Below, piece after piece: positions 24,701-35,501 of a DNA stretch of 64,000 nucleotides (the first letter of the stretch is position 1; the number at the start of each line of letters is the position of its first letter). The position numbers and the translations under genes are program-made. The notes below the pieces were generated by a model. It ran no database searches, was not told the origin of the DNA, and saw nothing but the letters and a program-made list of their open reading frames with translations. This DNA is from Hypsibius dujardini (Eukaryota > Tardigrada > Eutardigrada > Parachela > Hypsibiidae), in assembly GCA_001579985.1 (NCBI GenBank), contig LRSR01014029.1:1-64000 (forward strand). The letters run 5' to 3'.

Positions 24701-27700
24701 AACTCTCCGGGAGAGTGATACTGACTGCATTTTCGCTGTCTAACGAGGATGTCACATTCTCCCGGCTGATGTTGTTAATACTGGTTGAATTGGCTCGGGC
24801 CGCAAATCCCAATATGGTCTTGCGCGACAACTGAGCGTTCCGTGGAATGCCGAAAACTTGCACCGCCAGATTTTGGACGTTAACCGTGACCGTGTTGTTC
24901 CCGTCAGGTCCCAGGTCGAGGGATTGCGCAAGGTTCTCCAACGCGGTCATGACGGCGTTACTCGAGCTGGAGTAGTTTTGCGCTGCCTGCAATTGATCCA
25001 GCGGAGTGTTTGACATCTGGCCGATGATATTGACCAACGAACAAAAGAGGTTGGGTGTGACGACACCTTCCGTGGTGTGAGTTAAAAACAGCGCCAAGTA
25101 GTTGATATCTGTCACGGTGAGTGCGTTGGTTTCGTTTGCCAGTTCTTGTGAGACGCTATCAGCCAGAATTTGCCGCTCGCCCTGGTCCTGTGGGAAATCT
25201 ACGAGGTACTTTCCAAGAAGTGTGACGACGGGGGAGGCTTTGAGCGGGACTGTGCGGCATGGCTCTACAGGCACGATAGACGAGAAGCCTTGCTCGGGAC
25301 TATTAACACATAATCGGCGAAAATCCGGTTTGGGACAAAATTCGATGGGGCGTTCATAAATAGAATTGGAGACTTCGCTTGCTGGTACTGGTCGCCAGTG
25401 GAATATCTCACCGTTGGCATAGACTTTCCGTTCGGCTGGGCAGCCATCTAAACAAGACAGTGAGCCGATGCGAAAGGTAAGTTTCGTGACTAAACTAGCC
25501 ATCGCAGTTTACCCCATAACTAAGTCAATCCTAATCATTTATGCTTAGTTTTGACTAATCGTCAGTCAATACTAAGCAACAAAGCCAAGTCTAGCTATCA
25601 TAGTTTGACTGAGGTTGATGTAGACTCGTTGTTCATTATCCTAAACTAGCCCATGTATGACTGATGTTCTTGCCTCATGCCCTATTTTAGCTTGTCAAGG
25701 ATGAGCCTAGTCCGAATAGGCTTAAACTGAGGTATTAGTAACTTCTGTCGAAAGCTCAGCTTCGACTAAGGAACATTTGGGGAAACGCACGTGCCCCAAG
25801 CTATACAAAAAATACATTGACATTTTTCAAAGGCTTGAAAAACATTTCGAGATCTGCTAAAACGCAGCCATCTTTTTTCTTGGAATTTCTGTTTGCGCTG
25901 TCGCCATTTAAACACTGACGACCTACAAAAGGTAACGATTAGGAACGTTTTCTTCCGCGTTGATATCTTGCAAGGAGAAGTGTATTAACATAATTTGAAA
26001 TGGATTTACAATTTTAAATTTTTTCGCAGGATCCACATTGAAAGAACGCAGTCTACTCTTGCCCACCCGCTGCGATAAATTGCGGTTTCTTTAGTTTTTT
26101 CTATTAAGCACTGTATTAGCCTCATGATGGCTTCTTTCTTCCGTTTTGGTAGTTTCCTATCCTGGAAGTGGCATTACAAAATTCTTTCTTTCCCCGGGGG
26201 AAGTTTTTTGTTTACTTTCTATTGCCTGATTTCACGCTAAAAAAGACTGAGCAGCATCACATAAACTGTGGCTGTGTTTACAATACGCTAGTTTATGATA
26301 AAGTAAAAGTAGTTTGTCTAGATTAAACTCATTATCAGTCCCAACGAAGGCAGTTTCGGGCAACAAAAATTTACCTTGGAGACCAGCCGTAATTAGCCTT
26401 ACTATCTTATCCCAATGCGGGAGTAGCCGTCGATTGATACTTTCCAAATATGGCTCAGCTAACTAAGGTAAACTTAGGTAGCGCTGAGTATTTCTCTATG
26501 TTAATATAACATGGACTGATCATCAGTGCTAAGGTTGTCAGAACTCGACTAAGCTTCTTTAAATTGCTCAGTATAGCTTAGCGCTGAGATACATCTTTAG
26601 CATTGGGATGATTCAATACATGGGAAAAATTCTAGTTCGAAATGGACAGTGGGACATTTTTAGGCTCCAACTCTGATGGATTATCGGGCTCGACTTCAGG
26701 TACGGATGGATCTTCCACGGCCTGGACGCCTTTTTTAACGGAATGGGATTGCGATGGGATGGGGATCCCGTGGAAGGGAATGGGAGTCATTTTGCTTGGG
26801 ACCGGGGGTGGCTAGGACACCCTTAGCCCATCGCCGGAACCCCAAAGAATAAGTCGTTCCATCCCACTCCATCCTAATTGCGATTTCAAGAGCAAGGAGT
26901 GTGTCCTTGTGATACTGAATGGGAAGCCCCATCCCACCGCCATGGGAGAATGGAGATTGCAAAGTCGACTGTAATTTTGGGGTGAACGCGATTTGGGGAA
27001 CTACACCTCTCTAATTAGTAATCTCTTGTCTAAATTTGTAGCAACTTGAAGTATCAGTTGTGCCTACCTACAGCTATGGGAAGGTTCATCGGTCAGTCCA
27101 AACCTATTTCGGCATACTCACTCATAGACTTACCATGGTATAGGCATATAGGTTTGTTTAAAATGACAATGTAACCTTGCCATAGCTGAATGAACTGAAA
27201 TGTTCATAATTTGAACAGCCCGAATTTAAGTCACGCATACTCTTTGCATCGAGAGTAATAACTTCCTGTATGGTCGATTTAGTTTAGATTCTTCTGTATC
27301 TGCACAAAGCTTTTACATGATGAAATTATTTGGCAATAAGTTAGAAACAAATACGTTTTTTGATACCCAATTTCAAAAGTAGGGTGATACAATGGGATGC
27401 TCGGCGTATGTTAAAACTTTCATTCAGTCACAGATTTCGACGAATTCCAAAAATGTTTTCACGACTACCGGGTGTCAACTTATTTTTGAACTTTTTCTTT
27501 AAGAGCTCGCGCGTCAACGGAATAGAAAAACACCACAAACGAAAACATCTAAAAGACAGACAATTTTATATTAACAATAAACTTAATTGCATGACTTCAG
27601 TCCATCAATCAATGGCGCATCCATGCGTGAAAAAAGGATGACCAGAAAATAGCAATGGCCCATTGTCTTTCATGCTCGAATGCCTCACACTCCTTCTTCA

Positions 27701-30700
27701 GTATATTTCTCAGTTTATGCCCGTTTGAGACAAACTAACTTTGGCTAGTTGCGCCTTGAATTGACTAAGTTAGGATGAAAACAATTTGCAAAGGCTGTGT
27801 ATCTGAGACAAAAAAATTGCTCGGTATGACAAAAGGGAAGTTTTCTTCCCAGAAAGTTGCTCCTCACGCGTGCAGCGGTGTCCCAATCTTAAATTCAATC
27901 ACACAAGACTATAAATGGTACTACAGCGTCGCCCAAACTCGTCTTTGTACAATAAATTTATTCTGATTTGAGGGTAGATGGAATTGGTGAAATTCAAGCT
28001 TGAAAGCTAGGACTCAAAATCAGCCATTATGGGCAACGATAAAAGATCCCCTCGTGTTTAGCGAGGTCACCGGAAACTGAGTGATGACCTACTTTTTCCC
28101 GTCCAAGGGGAGAGGCGTTGCAGTCGCTTTAAGTTTTGTTCAAAAATAATTTGACACCCGGTAAATAGCGAACATTGTGAGATTCCACAGTGACTGGTAT
28201 TGGCCAGGGCGCTCACTTCGAAATCACGAAATCCTGTCTCAGTATTAAAATTCCTTACTTATTACTAGTGCACGACAACTTCATATTTAGAGAAGCATGC
28301 GCTAATTTCGACTTCGCCACCGTTACAAAAGATTTAACTGTCTTCATAGGCTTATCGATTATTCTCTAAAACAATGGATAATTTTTATTTGAGGGGAGAT
28401 TTTCTTATACATTTCTGTTGATGAGCAGTCTCGTGTTGCTAATGACTTGCATTACACACATGTTTTCCACTGGACCTTTACCTAAAACGAGCCCCTGAAT
28501 ATTCAGGGGCACATTAAAACTCAACAAAACCCATCAAAACCCATTGAAAACTAATTAAACACCCATTGTTCTTGACGACTGACCGAATAGTTTCCTGTTG
28601 ATCCGTAATTCAACCGATAGCGATTGATAAGCAAACATATCCTCACTGCAACGTATGGTGTGAGGGGTCATGCCGCTAGGAGTGAAGTTGTATGAGCTGT
28701 CCTCAAAAGCCCGGACGGTGATGTTGTAGATTTGGTTGCCTGTTGATTGGCCTTGTAAAGGTAGTTGGATTTCCAAAGCTGTAACATTTGTGACAGAAAT
28801 CTGGCCAGAAACTGGGTTAACAGCAAAGTAATTCCCACCACTTTCCAACGCATATCTGACAGGGCAGCCAATGCCAGTGTCCCCGTCGATTGCTTTTACA
28901 ATTGGCAGCTTGCTGGAGAGTTCGTCCCAGTCGTCTCCCGATTCCAGAATCTGGATGACTTTGGAGTTTGAAAGAGGCTGGAAGACGGGTGGTCGATCGT
29001 TTTCATCAAAGATAAATACATAAAAATGCGTTGTGGCCGAAGTACCCGTAGGATTGGATGCAGTAAGATTTGTTCGGAACTGGCACGGAGGAATCTAGAA
29101 CCCAAAGGTGCGAGCCATGAGAGGTAACATCTTTAATATTCATTCCTTAACCCGCTCCTCGGAGACAACCACACATTTGATTTGTTTATTTTTTGATTGA
29201 TTTATTGGCTGACAGAAAAATGCACTGCGCTGTCCTTTCGCAGCGTGTACGTCATAGGTGATAAAATGCTCGTAAAAAATCAATCATATTGACAACGAAA
29301 TCGTGAAGAAACTGTAACATAATGCAGAGGATAGCGCTCGGAAATAAAAACGACAACAATGCTCAAGATGTGCAGTAATGTGACCTAAGTCCATCAAAGC
29401 TTGATGGACACGTTTAACCTCTACGGCCCACCAGAATCCAAACAACGACCCTCAAAGAAACCTCAGCACAGTTGTACAGTACACTAGTGTACAAATTACC
29501 GTTTTGTTCCATCATACTCAGTCACACACTGACACATCCTGTGTTTTGTTCAGGGCATGCGGTGGTTTCCGAGGCTGGAATTCATATAGATTCATTGTGA
29601 TTCCTTGTTTATAGATTTTGGCTCTGATTCTGCCACAAAAGCTGGGTGTGTCCTCCATGGAAGCTATCATTTTTCAGGCCCAGTGGATGGCTTTGATGAC
29701 CAGTTTAAGGTAAAATGACAGATAAACTTCCACTAGCCACAGCAGCATTCCGTATGAGGCGACAAAATCTTGGTCAATTACCACTTGACTGTAATCTTAA
29801 ATTGCCCTTATCTTAAATTCCGTGACTTCAATCAGTTGAACGATCCATCTTGCACAAGCCACCGCCAAAATTTTAAACATACATTGGACACGCAATGCTT
29901 TCACAGACCTCAAGTGGACGGCTGTGAAGTCAATGCAGAGGCGTAACGGGGCGGGGGCACTAGGGCGAATAACCCCCTTAATTGTTTGGGCCGCTGCCTG
30001 GGGGGGGCGATTTTTAATTTTGTTTTCATAAAAATAACTACCCCCCCCCAACTGAACTGCCCTCGAAAAGTCCCAGAACAAAAAGCAAAAAACAAAGAGA
30101 AGAGAACATGGTCCGCCCATCAAACTATACAAAGCCATTACTCACAGCCAATCCAAAATCACAGGCCAAATATTAACCAATCACACCTTTTTTTGGCGGA
30201 TTCATCATTTCCTTTGCTGTCCCTCAATCCGCCACTGCACTGCACATAACTAATTAAAATGTACTCGCCTGTCGTGCGGCATAAGGCACACACACTCCAA
30301 CAAACTGGAGAGTGAAGACTACCTTCTGGCGTAAGAAACAGCAGGGGCTCATTTTGACAGCCAGGGGATCGGTGCATGGGCACATGCACTTTTCCCAGAA
30401 AAAAGTTCAGTGTTTTGCGGAATCAAATGTAAATAGGTATCTGTGAACAAAATATATTTGAGGGGGAACATGCCAATTGTAATCCTTGCGGCAGGAATCA
30501 TCTTCGCATTCTTGGTTTCGGGGGAAGAAAACCACAACGAACTTTGTTGTTGTACTGTGTTGGAATTGTTATTGACTGGAAATAAATCCCATAACAAGGG
30601 CGGCTAAAATTAGGAATGCTAAAATCGCTATTGTACCACAGGAAAAGAGAGGAGGCCCCTAAGCTGTTTTGCCGGCAGTGTTTTCGCACGCCTCTACGAC

Positions 30701-31608
30701 GCAGTACTCACCATAGTTACACACGAGCTGTAGGGTACGCTCCGAGTGAGACGCAGTGCGGGCAAATTTTGCAGCGCTGCAGCAAAATTCATAAGCATCC
30801 CGTTAAGCTCGCTGAAGATTGGTGCAGCAGTCGGATAGACAGACTGATCATTGTCCAGCTGTAACACTCCCCCTTCGACCGAAATGGATATGTTCCACCT
30901 CTCGGTGCCCCACGTGTCGGGATCAAACACAAAGAGTTCCCCGTCTGATGGTGCCATAACGAGCGCTCCACTCTCACTGAACTCCGAGATGAACTTCATG
31001 TGATCCTGCCTTTTGAATCTCCAGATCGGCGCATCGTCCGCGTCCACAAAACCGCCGCACTGATTGGTATTGACAGTGACGGTTTCGGTGAAGACTGTAT
31101 TATTGTTTGCGCGGTTGCAGGAGAAGCCTACGATGGGGTTGTACCTGCAGGGCGCGAGATATGCGTTCTGCAAAAAGTCTTTCCCACTGCCTGACATTTG
31201 GATCATGCAAGGACCGTAATTTGGATTGAGGCATGACGGCACAGCGCTATTCTCGTCGTCGATCCCTGTCATGTATTGTACCGACAGAACTGCATGGGTG
31301 GACGAGCCGACAAGCATGCCGACCGGGTCGTGAGTCGGGATGTTACAGCTGTTAGAAGGCATATTGACCAGACCGGGCATGTAAGGATTGTGCCGTAGGT
31401 ATTCAATGCTCGCGGTGTACCACGTGTTCTCTGATCGTCGGCAGCATACATATCCCCATACCAGTTCATTACCCCCCGAATCTTGATCAGTGAGTCGAGA
31501 ATAACCTGGAATCGGCTTTAGCTGTTCGTTCTTTGATAACAAGCATGGTAGTGACGACTGGACGTCGCTGCAACCGAAGACTAGAAGGATCATCGTCAAT
31601 AGGATCAT
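21775..31608 (-). CDS. Adhesion GPCR A (novel N-terminus, cadherin-like repeat, HRM, GAIN/GPS, 7TM)
   Basis: Eight exons, minus strand: 31608-30712, 29094-28584, 25447-24674, 24021-23795, 23687-23410, 22856-22500, 22423-22323, 22106-21775. Phases agree throughout, giving about 1158 residues. Order: signal peptide (MILLTMILLVFG); a Cys-containing N-terminal region I do not recognise; a cadherin-like repeat with DENDRPPVF and AIDGDTGIGC; a hormone-receptor motif (DGCPAERKVYANGEIFHW); a GAIN domain; a GPS with CVFWN..W..NGC and the cleavage site CNHL/TSF near residue 846; TM1 (LLLTIGLIL), TM2-4, CWLHN before TM5, TM6 (LFFLLGLPWLLL), TM7 (GFGIFAVHV) and a short tail. The architecture resembles a miniature CELSR/Flamingo, but ligand and coupling are unknown. 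The start at 31608 matches that of paralog B; an upstream ATG at 31650 is possible. The exon 28584 donor (GTCAGT) is weak but matches B in position. Confidence 0.88.
22932..23375. mobile_element. Inverted-repeat element in a GPCR A intron
   Basis: Ends read GACTACCAGGGGGTAGCA on the left and, inverted, GACTACAAGGGAGTGGCA on the right. GGCGCCCCCTGA and GGGGCGCCCCCTCC lie just inside. It fills the intron between exons 23687-23410 and 22856-22500. The equivalent intron of paralog B lacks it and holds a different foldback element (39903-40541), so both arrived after the duplication. No coding capacity. Confidence 0.6.
25448..28583. other. Long intron of adhesion GPCR A, no exon seen
   Basis: Phases of the flanking exons (1 and 1) join directly, as in paralog B, where this intron is only about 1.4 kb. 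It contains a TGGGAT/ATCCCA-rich block (26735-26965) similar in flavour to 6575-6905 and otherwise AT-rich sequence. I see no extra cadherin-type exon in any frame. Confidence 0.5.
29095..30711. other. First intron of adhesion GPCR A, with G/C-tract foldback
   Basis: No exon recognised. Near 29995-30055 a G-tract (TGGGGGGGGCGATTTTTAA) faces a C-tract (CTACCCCCCCCAACTG), suggesting a short foldback element about 29940-30100. The equivalent intron in paralog B (45111-45802) is shorter. Confidence 0.4.
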
Positions 31609-33182
31609 CTTCTTGATGATATCTCGAGCGTCAGTAAACACATGTTGCACATATGAACATGTTTAGATTTATATACTAGTACTAGTATATCATATATATG
31701 AATATGTCTAGGTCTATACAGTGTATATATGCGCCATTCAGTTGGAGCAAAAAATTCGATTCGATCGAACGACACGAAACAATAATCTTGCACTATCGTA
31801 GGTAAACTGGGATCAACATCTTGAATAAATATGTACGAGAGCAAAACAATGCCATTGTGTAAGCATATATTGACCTTCACACTTGATTCTGCTTCGTGAT
31901 GTTTCAGATACCGGTAGCAATGTAAGCATTTCCCTTATTGTAGTTAGTCCACTGTACCCACATGAACCATAAAGTGAATCGGAGTGGACGCCCTCTTACG
32001 AGTCCCCGTGACGCGATAACCACAAATAGTATAGAGAAAATGTTTCCCCACGAGACTACAAGTCTAGGGATGCTCGTCTAGCTTCTCGTCCAAGTACGTG
32101 GAGTCCATTTATTTGCAGAACTCTCGAATCCAAACAACTGTCGTGGATCATGATTTCTATGAATTTTTGAAACTCAAAACCGATGAAATTCCGAGAATTT
32201 AAGTAATCGACGAATTTAAATTAAATCAAGACTGCATAGTTGTTTTGTTAACTTCTGATCCGCAAATAATTGACTGGTTAATTTAAAAAAAGCTTTGAGA
32301 TCTTCACCTTGCCAGATTAACTAATCTTCGCTTTTTCAATCGTCCATGAAAATCCAAAATCACTGAAATTTCTAATTTCTGTCGTTCCATGGATTTACTT
32401 GTACTTCCAATAGAATTACTAAGCCAATCCAATCCAAATGAGTGTAAACCTTAGACTACCCATCCCCAGCCATCTCCGGCAGACAGACAGACACACAGAC
32501 AGACACACAGACAGACCTTGACATTTATCCAAAAAAAGTCTAGTTCGCGGTGAATCGGAGTTTTAGCGCATTAAAGTTTAGAACTCAGGCTTTTTCACTT
32601 ACTGTAGTTTACTAACAGCCGGTGTAACAGACTGACAACGTGTATACACATTGCCGCTCTGACAAACCAGCGCTCCGCACTAGGTGTCCATTGACCGCAA
32701 GCTATTTCTATGTTACGCCGATCGCAACAATCATTTCACATACATTGTATGTCGTTACTTTTATGACTGAAGCATGGCGTGAATTGTCTAAGAGAAGGTG
32801 TATGTGCAAGAATCGGCCTACTGCTGTAATTGTAAACTTCGCAAGACCACCTGCAAACTCCTGCGTATAGAATCGTCTTAACTCTTCTCGTGCAGTTGTG
32901 CAACTGCAGCAATAGTTTAAAAGCCAAATTTCCCATCTATTGCGATGTTCGATTACTATTTGTCCTTAAGAAAGCTGAACGATACGGACTTCTCGGTGTG
33001 TTGCACAAGCACGCACTTGATCGCCGGTTCCGGTATAACAAAACAAAGTAAATTCTAAATTAAGTAACTGACGCGACATGGTCGAAACAAACCAAAACAT
33101 GTGTTAAAGTTAAAAACAGCTGAGAGGTTGAGTACGAAAAGAACACCAACCATCTTTCAATACTTTTCGCGAGAACCAAACT
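31609..33182. promoter_or_regulatory. Divergent intergenic region: GPCR A and glycine-rich gene A
   Basis: No gene seen. A CAGACA microsatellite lies at 32478-32515. The part from about 32930 to 33182 matches 48410-48661 upstream of the intact glycine-rich gene, for example the GTTGCACAAGC block and AACACCAACCATC just before the start codon. It is therefore probably its old promoter and 5' untranslated region. No clear TATA box is seen. Confidence 0.4.
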
Positions 33183-33529
33183 ATGAAGGTCTCCTTGTAT
33201 GCAGTTGCGGCTTCAGTCTATACTGGACCGTTTCTGACGATTCAGTCAATCCTGGGGTTTAACGGGCCAATCAGTTTGATGGCTGTGAATTATCTCTTCA
33301 TTTCGGCGTGGTAAACATGCGGAAGTTTCGAAGAGCTACAGAGCTTGTCCCTGGGCTACTCCTTCAGCTCACAATAGAGCTCCACAAGCAAAACGGATGC
33401 TGGTGATGAAGATGTTGGTTGTTAGTTTTACCTGGTTCTAGACCGTTTTCCGCTTGGATGACGGATGACGGAAATCACGTTTGCAGCATACAGTTGATTT
33501 TGCCATGCGGCGAGAAGATTCACTCCCGA

Positions 33530-34783
33530 TCATAGCTGTTTATGCGCAATCATGAAAGCATGCAACTGTAAGGCTTTTTCTCTGTCCAATCCAGCTATCA
33601 GGTAATCGCATTCCGATAAATCTACTTTAGGCCTGCACAGTCTAGCCGCCACAACAAAATGAAGAAAGGAAGGTCGTCCATCGGTTAACTTCTGTAGGGC
33701 AATTTCCATCCACAAATTTGCGTAAACACTTCTTACGCGGACAAAACAGTCGTCACAGGCAGTGAAAAACCAGTTAATCCCAAAGATGTGACCTTTCAAG
33801 TTGTTCTTCCCCGAGCATTTTTCGTGAAACTTACTACCGCAGAAATCGTAGTTGACTTTTCCGTCAAAAAATTCAAAACTGGCTTGACAACTAGGACAAT
33901 TGATGTTTTTCGTGGGCTCAGGTTTTGGAGTCACGTCAATACACGGCACCCAGTCCTTAAAGTTTTCCGCTTTAACGCTCAAATGTCCAGTTAGAAGCCT
34001 CTTTTCGTTCTCATTGAAAAAGCGGAGCTGCATGATGTAAACTGATTTTTCCCCGCCAGCGGTCTTCCCACCGACACTTGGTGGGGCTGTAAAATATCGA
34101 CTTACCATGGTTTCCACGATGGCGGACTGCAGCAGTGTTAGAACAGTTTCCTCTTTCTCGTATTGAGCCGCGTAGAACGATATGAATTCATTAAGTAGAG
34201 AGCGAGGGTCATGGTAAGTTGAGGTGTCGCGAACTAATCGATTGCTGTTAGGATGAGGTTTGCGCTGCTTATAGGAAGGTGCAGCACTTGTGGCAAAGTT
34301 TATGAAAGGTCCCCGGTACGTGTTGTGTGTTTGTAGCAGCTTGTAAAACTCTTCGGCGACGATATTGACGCTAGTCAGCAATGGCAGCGAGAATCCGGGC
34401 ACTGTTTCGTCGTAATCTTCGCGATCTTCTCCGCTCATCAAGATTTCGAATGCCGTATTCACACGTTTCGCCACCAAATCAGCCACCATTTTGTCGCCTT
34501 CATACTTATCGGGATGGTACTGCTTCATCAGCTTTCGACGAGCCTGGATAATCTCCTCTGGAGTGGCATTCCGTGAGACACCCAACAGGGCGTAATGGTC
34601 TTTTGAATTTAAATGCGCCGGAAGGAACTCCATTCCATATGATAATGTTTCGAACACAGTAAAGGAGCTGCACGCGCATTGGATTGGCTGTTTATATGAT
34701 TGAAATGCCTCGCCTGTCTGTAGCAAACAGCCTGTTACTCGAAAATTTAACTCTTTCTGGTGATAGCCTTGCTCGTGTTGCAT
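33530..34783 (-). CDS. Intronless DnaJ-domain protein with C-terminal Cys-rich treble-clef-like region
   Basis: One open frame, 417 codons; the J domain starts close after a second Met at residue 51 (34633), which may be the true start. The J domain (about residues 61-125) has YALLGVSRNATPEEI and the HPD motif (residues 90-92) needed to stimulate Hsp70 ATPase. The middle is unrecognised. Near the C-terminus CPSC, a spaced C..H..C group (FCGSKFHEKC) and CDDC suggest a zinc-binding fold. The protein is probably cytosolic: there is no signal peptide or membrane span if Met51 is used. The gene has no intron and lies in a 3-kb insertion within a dead glycine-rich gene, so a retro- or transposon-mediated copy is possible. 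The open frame suggests it is still functional. Confidence 0.8.
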   Translation of the reverse strand: MQHEQGYHQKELNFRVTGCLLQTGEAFQSYKQPIQCACSSFTVFETLSYGMEFLPAHLNSKDHYALLGVSRNATPEEIIQARRKLMKQYHPDKYEGDKMVADLVAKRVNTAFEILMSGEDREDYDETVPGFSLPLLTSVNIVAEEFYKLLQTHNTYRGPFINFATSAAPSYKQRKPHPNSNRLVRDTSTYHDPRSLLNEFISFYAAQYEKEETVLTLLQSAIVETMVSRYFTAPPSVGGKTAGGEKSVYIMQLRFFNENEKRLLTGHLSVKAENFKDWVPCIDVTPKPEPTKNINCPSCQASFEFFDGKVNYDFCGSKFHEKCSGKNNLKGHIFGINWFFTACDDCFVRVRSVYANLWMEIALQKLTDGRPSFLHFVVAARLCRPKVDLSECDYLIAGLDREKALQLHAFMIAHKQL

Positions 34784-35279
34784 GAGTCAACATTCAACAC
34801 CAGTAAACAACTTGCAGAAACATCAGTAAATTACATACACAAGATGTGCAAGCAGGTGTGAGAAAGATAAAAACTTGATAACATCGGAAAATTTAGCGCT
34901 AGTATTCATTCCAACAATGGGGATGCTCTACAAACCGATAAAATTCATCTATTTCAAAATGAAATTTTTCCGGCGACGGTGGCAAGTCCAGTCTATCCTG
35001 CCGAATTTGCGCCACAATACGAGCACAGATTCGCAGCAACTTCGGATAGATGAGCCGATCGGCAGTGGCTTCGTCACTTAAAGCGGTGAAGCTTCCTAGG
35101 CAAAACAGAATGAACTACTCGGGTCTGGAAAAAATACAATAATTTTCTGTGTAAGCACTTATTAAGGAGTGGCGGGAATTTCACCGTTTCATACTCATGA
35201 TCTCGTGACTTGTAATGGTCCTTGTGATATATCTAATTCCACCATCCTCAACTGTTCTGTAAATCAACAGCACATTGTT

Positions 35280-35501
35280 TCAGCCAATCCAACTTTTCCG
35301 CTTTTTTGGCCATAATAACTTCGCAAGGCATGTTTCACAGCCACTAGGATAGAACACAGCGTAGCGAATCTGGTAGTCTAAACCGAATTCAGTCAACCCT
35401 TGGAATAAGTTATGATACCGAGGAAACCCATCGGTCATTCTGCACTGTCCACGGAAATCCTGTAGCGGCCAGGTAAAACGTTGCATGGTTAACCACAGCA
35501 T
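35280..35501 (-). CDS. Small unrecognised open frame upstream of the DnaJ gene
   Basis: 73 codons, ending in a lysine-rich tail (AKLLWPKKRKSWIG). Composition looks coding-like, with many aromatic residues, but no domain is recognisable. It could be an exon of a longer gene, a fragment carried by the insertion, or chance. Same strand as the DnaJ gene, about 0.5 kb 5' of it. Confidence 0.2.
   Translation of the reverse strand: MLWLTMQRFTWPLQDFRGQCRMTDGFPRYHNLFQGLTEFGLDYQIRYAVFYPSGCETCLAKLLWPKKRKSWIG

Noticed and set aside
33530-34783. Firm call of the DnaJ gene as a retrocopy
   Set aside because: It is intronless and sits in an insertion, but no poly-A tract or clear target duplication marks the insert, so the mechanism is left open.
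34875-35081. Possible RhoGAP fragment (TSENLALVFIPTMG)
   Set aside because: A short resemblance to the NLA..F.PT motif only; no other RhoGAP blocks on either side, so chance cannot be excluded.
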